From Streptomyces sp. NBC_00250 (GTDB lineage: Bacteria > Actinomycetota > Actinomycetes > Streptomycetales > Streptomycetaceae): a DNA stretch of 64,000 bases. The DNA lies in the NCBI RefSeq assembly GCF_036192275.1, contig NZ_CP108088.1:8852001-8916000 (forward strand). Reading direction: 5' to 3'. Position numbers and translations under genes: made by a program. The notes below the pieces were generated by a model. That model was not told where the DNA came from and made no database searches. It saw nothing but the letters and a program-made list of their open reading frames with translations. Numbering within the stretch: the stretch's first letter is position 1; each line of letters opens with the position of its first letter. Below, piece by piece: positions 43,480 through 52,038 of this stretch.

Positions 43480-44595
43480 GTGGGAGATCACTGGACCGTG
43501 GGACGCGTGGCCGAGCTCGCCGGCGTGAGCGTCCGCACGCTGCACCACTACGACGAGATCGGGCTCGTACGGCCGTCGGCGCGAACCGCGGCCGGGTATC
43601 GGGCCTACTCCGCGGGCGACGTCGAGCGGCTGCGGGAGGTGCTGGCCTATCGGCGGTTGGGCTTCGGGCTGCGGGAGGTGGCGGAACTGGTCGACTCCCC
43701 GTCCACCGACGCGGTCGCGCACCTGCGCCGACTGCGCGGCCTGGTGCTGGAGCGGCGTGATCGCGCCGACGCCATGGTGGCGGCCATCGACAGGGAACTC
43801 GAGGCACGGGCGAAGGGACTGAAGGTGACACCGGAGGAGCAACTGGAGGTGCTCGGTGCACGGCTGTACGACGCGATCGGCGGCGCCTACACCGCGACAC
43901 GGCGTACCGATCCGCGGATCGCCGCGCAGATCCGGGGCGCGCTCGGAGACGCGCGGACGGTCCTGAACGTCGGGGCCGGCACCGGCTCCTACGAGCCTGT
44001 CGACCGCGACGTGACCGCGGTGGAGCCATCGGCGGTCATGCGGGCGCAACGGCCTGCCGGTTCGGCGCCGTGCGTGGCCGCCGCCGCGGAGAGCCTGCCG
44101 TTCGCGGATCAGTCCTTCGACGTCGCGATGGCCGTCTCCACCGTTCACCACTGGGGAGACCCGCTGGCGGGGCTGCGCGAGATGCGGCGCGTGGGCCGCC
44201 GCGTGGTGGTGCTCACGTTCGACACCGACGAGCCCGGATGGCAGGACCGCTTCTGGCTCACCCGCGACTACCTGCCCGAGTTCGCCGCCGTCCTCGCGGA
44301 ATTCCCCTCGCTCGCCGGGATGGCCGACGCGATCGGCGCCCGCGCTGAGCCGGTGCCCGTTCCGTGGGACTGCGCCGATGGCCTGTTCGAGGCGTACTGG
44401 CGTCGGCCGGGGGCGTATCTGGAGGATCACGTGCGCCGTGCGATGTCGGTGTGGACGAAAGTCGGGCCCGAGGCCGAGCAGCGGGCGGTGCGAAGCCTCG
44501 GCGACGACCTCGAGTCCGGCCGGTGGGCCGAGCGCAACAGCGACCTCGCCGACCTCGACGCGGCAGATCTCGGCCTCCGTCTGCTCGTCGCTTGA
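43480..44595 (+). CDS. MerR regulator fused to a SAM-dependent methyltransferase
   Basis: A 371-aa protein. Residues 5-75 are a MerR DNA-binding domain (WTVGRVAELAGVSVRTLHHY, then IGLVRPSARTAAGYRAY) with the following dimer helix up to about 115 and the TPEEQLEVLG hinge typical of TipA-like regulators. From about 128 it changes to a class I methyltransferase: motif I VLNVGAGTGSYE (161-172), then ESLPFADQSFDVAMAVSTVHHW. No break in frame is seen. The protein could read SAM or a methylated ligand as signal, or be a deletion fusion of two genes. GTG 43480 was chosen from the start of MerR homology; GTG 43453 is also possible. Confidence 0.8.
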   Translation: MGDHWTVGRVAELAGVSVRTLHHYDEIGLVRPSARTAAGYRAYSAGDVERLREVLAYRRLGFGLREVAELVDSPSTDAVAHLRRLRGLVLERRDRADAMVAAIDRELEARAKGLKVTPEEQLEVLGARLYDAIGGAYTATRRTDPRIAAQIRGALGDARTVLNVGAGTGSYEPVDRDVTAVEPSAVMRAQRPAGSAPCVAAAAESLPFADQSFDVAMAVSTVHHWGDPLAGLREMRRVGRRVVVLTFDTDEPGWQDRFWLTRDYLPEFAAVLAEFPSLAGMADAIGARAEPVPVPWDCADGLFEAYWRRPGAYLEDHVRRAMSVWTKVGPEAEQRAVRSLGDDLESGRWAERNSDLADLDAADLGLRLLVA

Positions 44596-44669
44596 AGGGC
44601 CGGAACGCGCCGCCCCGCCCCGGCTCTGCAGGGCGGTTCGGGCGCCGGTGGGTCGGTCTGCGGGGGCGT

Positions 44670-45887
44670 CTACTCCTCGATCGCCTGGTAGAGGGTGGTC
44701 CAGAAGTCGTGCATCAGGTGGATCGAGTTGGGGGCCGAGCTGCCGACCTGGGTGAGGAGGACGCCGACGACATTGTTGACGGGGTCGGCGTACGTGGAGG
44801 TGCCGGCGCCGCCGTCCCAGCCGAACTGGCCGACGGGCGCGTAGTCGCCGCGGTAGGTCCGTACCGCCATCCCGAAGCCCCAGCCTCCGTGCTGCCCCTG
44901 GCCGTAGGAGATGTGGACGTTGTCGGTGGCCAGCTGGGTGCGGGCGGCGTTCTGTACGGGGGTGAGGCGGTTGGTGGTCATCAGCTCCACCGCCTGCCGG
45001 GACAGGATCCGCTCGCCGCCGTGCCTGCCGCCGTTCAGCAGCATCCTGAAGTAGGCGTGGTAGTCGTCCGCGGTGGAGACCAGACCGCCCCCGCCGCCCT
45101 GGAACGCCGGAGGACTGTTCCACCGGCCGCCCTTGGACTCGTCCCACACATGGAACTCGCCGGACGCCGGGTCGGGCGCGTAGAGGACCGGCATGCGGTC
45201 GACCTTCTCGTCCGGGACGTGGAAGCCGGTGTCCTTCATCCCCAGCGGGCCGAGGACGCGCTCGCGCAGCACTTCCTCGAAGGTCTGGCCCGTCACCCTG
45301 GAGACCAGCACGCCGGCCAGGTCGCTGGCGATGTGGTACTGCCAGTGGTCGCCGGGCTGGTGCATCAGCGGGAGCCCGCCGAGGCGGCGCAGCCACTCGT
45401 CCTGGTCGGGCATCGGAGTGGGCAGGTTGGGCGTCAGCCCCTGCGAGAAGACCTCGTTCATGATCGGCGTACCGATCGAGGTCAAGTCCATACCGAGGCC
45501 GAAGGTGGAGGTCAGTACGTCCCGGACGGTGACCGGGCGGCGCGCCGGGACCGTCTCGTCGATCGGGCCGTCGAACGCCTTCAGCACCTGACGGTCGGCC
45601 AGTTCAGGGAGCCACTGGTCCACGGGGTCGTCCAGCCGCAGCCGGCACTCGTCCAGGAGCACCATCGCCGCCGATATCGAGAGCGGCTTGGAGGCGGAGG
45701 CCATCCGGAAGATGGTGTCCCGGCGCATCGGGGCCCCTCCGTCGTGCCGCATCGTGCCGTGCGTCTCGACGTGCGTCTCGTCGCCCTTGCTGAACAGCGC
45801 GACGACGCCGGGGATCTTGCCGGACTCCACGTGCCGGGCCAGCACGTCGCGGATCTTGCGCTGACCTGCTGCGGTGAAGTGGGACAT
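44670..45887 (-). CDS. Serine hydrolase (class C beta-lactamase fold)
   Basis: A 405-aa protein. SxxK is at Ser64-Lys67 (RMASASKPLS), the tyrosine element is WQYHIASD (Tyr184), and the KTG-like strand reads FGWDGGAGTS. No signal peptide, so it is likely cytoplasmic. Relatives are esterases or D-aminopeptidase-like enzymes rather than true lactamases. The DUF4097 gene lies upstream on the same strand, separated by about 108 bp. Confidence 0.9.
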   Translation of the reverse strand: MSHFTAAGQRKIRDVLARHVESGKIPGVVALFSKGDETHVETHGTMRHDGGAPMRRDTIFRMASASKPLSISAAMVLLDECRLRLDDPVDQWLPELADRQVLKAFDGPIDETVPARRPVTVRDVLTSTFGLGMDLTSIGTPIMNEVFSQGLTPNLPTPMPDQDEWLRRLGGLPLMHQPGDHWQYHIASDLAGVLVSRVTGQTFEEVLRERVLGPLGMKDTGFHVPDEKVDRMPVLYAPDPASGEFHVWDESKGGRWNSPPAFQGGGGGLVSTADDYHAYFRMLLNGGRHGGERILSRQAVELMTTNRLTPVQNAARTQLATDNVHISYGQGQHGGWGFGMAVRTYRGDYAPVGQFGWDGGAGTSTYADPVNNVVGVLLTQVGSSAPNSIHLMHDFWTTLYQAIEE

Positions 45888-45995
45888 GGTGGGGTGCTCC
45901 CTGGTCGGGTGGAAGTGTCGGGGTGGAACGGTCGGGGTGGGGGTGTCGCGAGGGAACGGTCGGGCCGAGAGAGGAGGAGGTGACGGCGCAGAGGG

Positions 45996-46661
45996 TCAGA
46001 GGCTGCGGGCGGCGATGTCACCGTTGCCACTGGTGGCACGGATGTCCAGCACGGGGGAGCCGTCGTTCTTCAGGGCGTTGCTGACGCGGCCGTGGCGGGC
46101 GTCGGCGTCCAGAGCGGCGGAGCTGCCGGGGGCGGTGGCGATCGAGATGTCACCATGCTGAGTACGGAGCACCACCGTGCCGCGCGTCGCCTCGCCGATG
46201 GTGATGCCGCCCCGGGCGGTGGAGATCTCCGCGGGCCCGCCCAGGCGGCCGACGTGGACGTCGCCGTCGACGGCGGTGAGGCGCAGGCCCTCCACATCGG
46301 CGATCTCGATGCGGCGGTGGGCGCCGTGGACGGCGACGTCGCCGAGCCGGCCCTCGGTACGCACCTCGGCGGCGGCGGAGGTGGCCTCGACGCGGGAGCC
46401 GGTGGGCAGGTGAACCGTCACCTCGACGGATCCGAGGCCGCTCAGCACCTGGTTCCTCGCCTCCGGCGCGATGACGCGCAGCACGCCGTCGCCGTACTCG
46501 ACCGTGGTCTGTTCGGCGGCCTTCACATCGCGTCCCTTGGCGGCGTCCGCGGGACGCACCTGGACGGTGGTCTCGGCGCGGTCGGCGGCGAGGAGGCTGA
46601 TGCGGCCGGCGGGTATCTCCAGAACGGCGGCGATCGGGTCGGGGGTCTCGAACTTCTGCAA
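45996..46661 (-). CDS. DUF4097 beta-strand-repeat protein
   Basis: A 221-aa protein made of regular short beta repeats (LTAVDGDVHVGRLGG, ITIGEATRGTVVLRTQHGDISIA), the DUF4097 beta-helix fold. Start is TTG 46661, with GAGGAG about 9 nt upstream; no ATG or GTG fits better. No signal or membrane segment is visible. Such genes often sit beside regulators or transporters; here they lie between the serine hydrolase and a double GNAT on the same strand. Confidence 0.87.
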   Translation of the reverse strand: MQKFETPDPIAAVLEIPAGRISLLAADRAETTVQVRPADAAKGRDVKAAEQTTVEYGDGVLRVIAPEARNQVLSGLGSVEVTVHLPTGSRVEATSAAAEVRTEGRLGDVAVHGAHRRIEIADVEGLRLTAVDGDVHVGRLGGPAEISTARGGITIGEATRGTVVLRTQHGDISIATAPGSSAALDADARHGRVSNALKNDGSPVLDIRATSGNGDIAARSL

Positions 46662-46748
46662 CGGACGTTCTCCTCGTGGAGTGGTGAGGATGTGGAGTGG
46701 TGAGGGAGGGGAGCGGAGACGACGGGGAGGAGGCAGGCGGGGGAGTGG

Positions 46749-47816
46749 TCAGTTGGCGGGCAGGTCGAGCTGGTACTCGTGAGTGCTGCGGTGGAAGCGG
46801 AAGCCCAGCCGGCGGTTCACGGCGAGCATGTGGGTGTTCTCCTGGGCGTTGTCGGTCTCGATCTCCACGATCCCGGGGTGCTCGGCACGGAGCCTGCGCA
46901 CCATCTCGGCCTTGACCCACAGTCCGAGCCCGTGGCCGCGGTGGGCGGGCACCACGACGGTGTCGTACTGCAGGGCCCGGAGGGTCTCCCCGGCCCGGAT
47001 GACGATCTCGGTGTACCCGGCCATCTCCCCCTTGCCGAGCACGGCAGTCGTGAGCAGCAGGTCACCGCGGTCGGCCAGCACCTCGGCCATCGCACGGACC
47101 CGGTCGGCGGTCCAGGTCATGCTGCCGTAGTCCATGTCGCCCATGGGCATGTCGTTCATCGAGTTCTTGGCCGTGGCGAACGCCTCGGCCAGGTCGTCGG
47201 GAACCGTGCCGGTCCAGCCGGCCAGCTCGTAGCCGGGGTGCTCGGCGTCGGCCTCGGCAGTGTCGGCGTCGGCGACGTCGAGCAGCAGGTGGTCGAGTGC
47301 CAGTACGCGCCGGAAGCCGTGCGCGGTGCAGAAGGCGCCGCTCGGGCCGTCACCGGGCGCGGCGGCCACCAGGCTGCGACGCTGCTCTGCCTGTGCCGCC
47401 TTCACGGCCGTGGCCAGCAGATGCGAGCCCACTCCGGAGCGCCGCCGGTCCGGACTGACGTGCAGCTCCAGCTCCGCGAGGTGGCTCTGACCGGGCGAGG
47501 TGAACAACCGCAGCCCGGCCACACCGACGACCGAGCCGTCCGCGGCGGTGGCCAGCCACCGCAGTCGGCGGTCGTTCCGCCCGGTGACGGCGAGTTGGGC
47601 ATGGATCTGCTCGAACGTGGGCTGGGGCTCCTGGGGCAGATCGACGGCGAGCGAGGCCGACACGACAGCGTGCCAGGCGGTGGCGTCCTCGGTGGAGACC
47701 TGAGTGAGGGGGACGGCGGTGATGATGGGGGACTCCTGGGTGGAAATGGCTCTGATTCCTGTTCTTGGGAAGGCTGGGGTGATCCGGTTCGGGTGATCCG
47801 GCCCCGACTGTGTCAT
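46749..47816 (-). CDS. Tandem-GNAT acetyltransferase (mycothiol-synthase-like layout)
   Basis: A 355-aa protein with two GNAT domains. The first has VVGVAGLRLFTSPG, then LHVSPDRRRSGVGSHLL (RxxGxG CoA loop). The second has MAGYTEIVIR, VVVPAHRGHGLGLWVKAEMV and ETDNAQENTHMLAVNRRLGFRFH. The layout resembles mycothiol synthase, but this is one of many paralogues with unknown amine substrates. The first 35 residues show little homology and the start could be further in. Confidence 0.85.
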   Translation of the reverse strand: MTQSGPDHPNRITPAFPRTGIRAISTQESPIITAVPLTQVSTEDATAWHAVVSASLAVDLPQEPQPTFEQIHAQLAVTGRNDRRLRWLATAADGSVVGVAGLRLFTSPGQSHLAELELHVSPDRRRSGVGSHLLATAVKAAQAEQRRSLVAAAPGDGPSGAFCTAHGFRRVLALDHLLLDVADADTAEADAEHPGYELAGWTGTVPDDLAEAFATAKNSMNDMPMGDMDYGSMTWTADRVRAMAEVLADRGDLLLTTAVLGKGEMAGYTEIVIRAGETLRALQYDTVVVPAHRGHGLGLWVKAEMVRRLRAEHPGIVEIETDNAQENTHMLAVNRRLGFRFHRSTHEYQLDLPAN

Positions 47817-47844
47817 CGCGTACGTTTCAGGTCACCGCGTTTTC

Positions 47845-48390
47845 TCAGTCGGTGTGGCGCACGAGCGGCCAGTCGATGTCGATCCGCGCCGCGGTGGCCA
47901 GGTAGTTGGTGAACACGCTGAGCGCCACATGGGCGATGACCTCGACGACGTGCCCGTCGGAGAGGCCGGCGTGCCGGGCCGCGGCCAGCTGCGCCTCGGA
48001 GACGACCCCGTGGTCCCGGACCACCGCGGCGGCCAGGTCCAGGACGGCGGCGGCCCAGGGCTCGTCGGCCTCGCCCCGCCGCGCACGGGTCGCCTCGGCC
48101 GTGCTGAGTCCCACCACTCTCGTCCCGCGGAACGCGTGCACGGACAGGCAGTAGTCGGATCGGTTCTCCTGCGCCACCAGCAACGCGATGCGCTCGCGCA
48201 CATCCGCCGACAAGGTCCCCCGCGTGCCCAGGGCCGTGACGACGTCCACGTACCCCTTCAGCACGGTCGGGCTGTTGGCCATCACCTTCGCCAGGTTGGG
48301 GACGACCCCCAGGGCCTGGTGCGTGGCGGTGAACAGACTCGCGGTTTCACCGGTCGCCGTCTCCGGATCGATCGTGTGGAGTGCTTGCAT
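47845..48390 (-). CDS. Carboxymuconolactone decarboxylase/AhpD-like protein
   Basis: A 181-aa AhpD-like fold with PNLAKVMANSPTVLKGYVDV, then LLVAQENRSDYCLSVHAF. Here one cysteine and the histidine are kept (YCLSVH), while the first Cys of the usual pair is Ser; compare the fully substituted protein at 32886. It may act as a peroxidase or isomerase partner. ATG 48390 is divergent from the SARP regulator at 48471, with an 80-bp shared promoter region, so it may be controlled by it. Confidence 0.87.
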   Translation of the reverse strand: MQALHTIDPETATGETASLFTATHQALGVVPNLAKVMANSPTVLKGYVDVVTALGTRGTLSADVRERIALLVAQENRSDYCLSVHAFRGTRVVGLSTAEATRARRGEADEPWAAAVLDLAAAVVRDHGVVSEAQLAAARHAGLSDGHVVEVIAHVALSVFTNYLATAARIDIDWPLVRHTD

Positions 48391-48470
48391 GACGGGAACC
48401 CTGCCAGTCGATCTTGATACATTCCCGATGCTTCTTCTATGCACGCGCTGGCGACCCCCGGAGTGACGGT

Positions 48471-51377
48471 ATGCGGTTCACGATCCTCGGCCCGGTGGAG
48501 GCCCTGGCTCCCGGCCCCGAGTCACCCGGGCTGGCACCCCGCCATCGCGCGGTGCTCGCCTACCTGCTCCTGCATGCCGGGGTCGCCATCAGCACGGACC
48601 GCCTGATCGAAGCGATGTGGGGGCCACTGCCGCCGGACTCCGCCCGTGCGCAGATCCAGACCACGATCGCCGCGATCCGACGGATGCTCCGCGCTTCGGA
48701 GGCCGACCGGATGCTGGCCACTCGGCCGGCCGGGTACGTGATCACTCCCGAGCCGGGACAACTCGACCTGGACGACTTCACCGCCCTGATCGCCAAGGCG
48801 CCGGACACCTCCGACGACCCGCGGGGCACCGCGGACCAGATACGCAAGGCGTTGGCGCTGTGGCGGGGAGAGCCGCTGGCCGACATCACCGCCCACTACG
48901 TCCCGGGCGCCAGAGCACGCCTGAACGGGCAGCGGCTCACCGCCGTCGAGCGCCTCGCCGACCTGGAACTGTCCCTGGGCCGACACGACGAGCTCATCGA
49001 CGAACTCACCGCCCACGCGGCGGCCCACCCCCTGCGGGAGCGGCTGTGCTGCCAGCTGATGCTCGCCCTGCACCGCGCGGGACGCCAACCTGACGCACTG
49101 CAGGTGGCCAGAGACTTCCGGTCGACCCTCGCCGAGGAGCAGGGACTTGACCCCGGGCACGCCTTCAGCAAGCTCGAACAGGACATCCTCCGGGACGCAC
49201 CCGACCTCCGGGCGCCGGCCACCGCGCCCGCGAAGCCGCAGGGGATCAACTTCCTGCCGTACGACGTCCCGGACTTCACCGGCCGCGAGGACGAGCTCGA
49301 CGGACTGACCCGCCGATGGGAGAGCAACAGCGGCGGAGTCGTGACGATCTCGGCGATCGACGGGATGGCCGGCGTCGGCAAGACGACGCTCGCGGTCCAT
49401 GCGGCGCACCGCCTCGCGGACCAGTTCCCCGACGGGCAGCTCTTCGTGGACCTGCAGGCCCACACCGCCGGTCAGACCCCGCTCGACCCCGGTGCCGCGC
49501 TAGAGATCCTCCTGGGCCAACTCGGCGTGCCCGCACAGCACATCCCTGCGTCGGTCACCGACCGCGCCGCGCTGTGGCGATCCGAACTCTCCGGCCGCCG
49601 GGTGCTGGCCGTACTGGACAACGCCCTCGGCACCGAGCAGATACGCCCGTTGCTGCCGGGAGCCTCCCGCGCCCTCCTCCTGGTCACGAGCCGCCGACGC
49701 CTGACCGACCTGGACGGGGCACACGCCCTGTCCGTGGATGTGCTGCCCGCCGCGGACGCCGTGGAGTTGTTCACGGCGATCGTGGGCGAACGGGCGGAGG
49801 CCGAGCCCCTGGCCGTCCTCGACGTCCTGCAGTTGTGCGGCTTCCTGCCGCTGGCCGTCCGCATCGCCGCCGCCCGCCTGCGCCATCGCCCCCGCTGGAC
49901 CGTCGTCTACCTGGCGGACCGGCTGCGCGACCAGCGCCGCAGACTGGCCGAGCTGGCCACCTCGGAGAGGGGCGTGGCGGCAGCGTTCACGCTGTCGTAC
50001 GAGCAGCTGACGCCCGATCAGCAACGCATGTTCCGGCTTCTGGGACTGCAGCCGGGCCGTGACATCAGCCCGGAGGCGGCCGCCTCGCTGGCCGGGCTCC
50101 CGCCCGAGGAGGCCGAGACGCTCCTCGAAGACCTCCTCGACGCCCACGTCCTGATCCAGTATCAGCCGGGCCGCTACACCTTCCACGATCTGCTGCGCGA
50201 GCACGCCCTGGCCACCGCCGCCGCCGAGGAACCCCCCAACGCCCAGCACGAGGCCCTCGGCCGGCTCCTCCACCACTACCTCCACATCGCGAGCACGGCC
50301 ATCGACCACCTCTACCCCGAGGGCAAGAACCGCAGGCCACGCATCCCCGCACCGGACACCCCGACCTGGCCCCCGCGGAACGAGGCCGAGGCGATCACCT
50401 GGCTGGACACCGAACGCGTGAACCTCATGGCGGCCGGCCAGTACGCCGCCGAGCACGACCGGGGCCCGCACACCAGCCGACTGGCCGCCACCCTGCACCG
50501 CTACCTGCTGGGCCACGCCCACCAGGCCGACGCCATGACCCTCCACGGCCTGGCCCTGCAAGCCAGCCGCCGAAGCGGCGACACGACCGCCGAGGCACGC
50601 ACCCTCATCGACCTCGGCGAGGTCCATTTCTGGTGGCACGGCGCGTACGAGCAAGCGGCCGAGCACTACCGGCACGCCCTGAACCTCGCGCGCGAGAGCG
50701 GCGACCGAGTCGCCGCGGCCCGCGCGCTGCAGAACCTCGCCGACGTCTCCAGGCGACGGCGGGAGTACGACCGGGCCCACGACCACTGCGTGGAATCCCT
50801 GGCACTCTTCCGCGAACTCGGCGACCGCGCCGGCGAAGCCCGCTGCCTGACCGGCCTCGGCATCGACCACGAGCGCCAGGACCGATACGAGGACGCCCAC
50901 GACCACCACCGCCAGGCCCTCCAGGTGTACCGCGAATCCGGATCCCGCATCGGCGAAACCATCGTCCTGAACAACATCGGACTGCTGTACCAACGGCAGG
51001 GCCACTACGACGAGGCCCGGCGCCACCACCACCAGGCCCTGGAGCTGAGCCGCAACCACGACTTCCCCGGCGACGAGGCGGAATCCCTCAACGCCCTTGC
51101 GGAAGCCGCCCGTTCCATGGGCGACCTCCCCCTGGCCGCGACCGAGCACGACACCGCGCTGATCCTCGCCCGCGAGTGCGGCTACCGCCCCGAACAGGCG
51201 CGAGCCCACAAGGGCCTGGCACACGTCCACCGAGACTTCGGCCGCACAGACCTCGCCCACGACCACGCCCGACAGGCCCTGGACCTCTACACCGCCCTCG
51301 CCGTCCCCGAGGCCGAAGAGCTCCGCACCTTCATCACCGACCTGACGCCGCCCGCGGACGACCCCGAGGCACCGTAG
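48471..51377 (+). CDS. SARP-family regulator (AfsR-type) with NB-ARC and TPR
   Basis: A 968-aa transcriptional activator. Residues 1-95 are an OmpR-type winged helix (MRFTILGPVEALAPG, then LIEAMWGPLPPDSARAQIQT); 100-245 are the BTAD domain (AVERLADLELSLGRHDELIDEL). Walker A GMAGVGKTTLA lies near 299-309 in an NB-ARC ATPase, followed by GLPLAV-like FLPLAVRIAA. TPR repeats from about 690 include RVAAARALQNLADVSRRR-type units. AfsR-like proteins activate secondary-metabolite clusters after ligand or kinase input. ATG 48471 has GGAG upstream; the frame open from 48414 adds nothing. The PKS/NRPS gene is 39 kb away, so a link is not implied. Confidence 0.93.
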   Translation: MRFTILGPVEALAPGPESPGLAPRHRAVLAYLLLHAGVAISTDRLIEAMWGPLPPDSARAQIQTTIAAIRRMLRASEADRMLATRPAGYVITPEPGQLDLDDFTALIAKAPDTSDDPRGTADQIRKALALWRGEPLADITAHYVPGARARLNGQRLTAVERLADLELSLGRHDELIDELTAHAAAHPLRERLCCQLMLALHRAGRQPDALQVARDFRSTLAEEQGLDPGHAFSKLEQDILRDAPDLRAPATAPAKPQGINFLPYDVPDFTGREDELDGLTRRWESNSGGVVTISAIDGMAGVGKTTLAVHAAHRLADQFPDGQLFVDLQAHTAGQTPLDPGAALEILLGQLGVPAQHIPASVTDRAALWRSELSGRRVLAVLDNALGTEQIRPLLPGASRALLLVTSRRRLTDLDGAHALSVDVLPAADAVELFTAIVGERAEAEPLAVLDVLQLCGFLPLAVRIAAARLRHRPRWTVVYLADRLRDQRRRLAELATSERGVAAAFTLSYEQLTPDQQRMFRLLGLQPGRDISPEAAASLAGLPPEEAETLLEDLLDAHVLIQYQPGRYTFHDLLREHALATAAAEEPPNAQHEALGRLLHHYLHIASTAIDHLYPEGKNRRPRIPAPDTPTWPPRNEAEAITWLDTERVNLMAAGQYAAEHDRGPHTSRLAATLHRYLLGHAHQADAMTLHGLALQASRRSGDTTAEARTLIDLGEVHFWWHGAYEQAAEHYRHALNLARESGDRVAAARALQNLADVSRRRREYDRAHDHCVESLALFRELGDRAGEARCLTGLGIDHERQDRYEDAHDHHRQALQVYRESGSRIGETIVLNNIGLLYQRQGHYDEARRHHHQALELSRNHDFPGDEAESLNALAEAARSMGDLPLAATEHDTALILARECGYRPEQARAHKGLAHVHRDFGRTDLAHDHARQALDLYTALAVPEAEELRTFITDLTPPADDPEAP

Positions 51378-51498
51378 ACCCCGACCACCCGCCAGTCACC
51401 CCCAAGCCGGCCGTTCTGGGAAGGCGAACGTGAACGTGAACGTGAACGGCGGGAACCGCTCGGTCACCGGTCTCGTACGGCTTGGTTATGGTGCCGGC

Positions 51499-51897
51499 AT
51501 GACGACGATCCTGCGGCACCCTCGACCTGGATTCACCTGGGATTGGTGGGCAGTGGACGCTCAGGGCTTCCTCGTGCAGTTCAGCGGAGGACCTGCTCCT
51601 GAGCACCTGCTGGCGCAGGTGAATCGCGTCGACGCCGCAGCCGCGTGGGCGGAGGAGAACTGCCCGGCATGGTTCGCCGACGGCCCTCCGCCGCTTCACG
51701 TCTTCAGCTGCGACGGCGAGCTGCCGACCTACACCCGCAACGGTGTCCCGGAGCTCCCGTTGCGGGTGTCCGACGCACCGGCAGCCATCGCGGACGTCGC
51801 GGCCTTGGTCACACTGCGCCGGGCCGTCGGAGACACCTGGACGGTCCACCTCGACGAAGGATGGATCGAGGCAGCTCGGCCGGAGTCACCTCGCTGA
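51499..51897 (+). CDS. Hypothetical protein
   Basis: A 132-aa soluble protein from ATG 51499, beginning TTILRHPRPGFTWDWWAVD. Tryptophan-rich N-terminus, PAWFADGPPPLHVFSCDGELP in the middle and WTVHLDEGWIEAA at the end. No domain recognised. A gtgaac hexamer repeat (51428-51451) precedes it. Confidence 0.65.
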   Translation: MTTILRHPRPGFTWDWWAVDAQGFLVQFSGGPAPEHLLAQVNRVDAAAAWAEENCPAWFADGPPPLHVFSCDGELPTYTRNGVPELPLRVSDAPAAIADVAALVTLRRAVGDTWTVHLDEGWIEAARPESPR

Positions 51898-52038
51898 CCA
51901 GATGGAGGTGGCGGTGAGGTGGCACAGATCGTGCGGGGACGAGCAGGCCTCGCGGGCTCGCAGCCCAGGAGCAGGCGGTGGACGGCGGCCCGCCCCAGCG
52001 GAAAGGTGCCGCCTGACCGCCCCCTGGTGCGCCGCCGC

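Noticed and set aside
43459..45396. A 645-codon minus-strand frame
   Set aside because: It runs antisense to the MerR-methyltransferase gene and out of frame with the serine hydrolase; no domain is visible.
48471..51377. SARP regulator as controller of the PKS/NRPS cluster
   Set aside because: It lies 39 kb away with many unrelated genes between. Nothing in the sequence links them.
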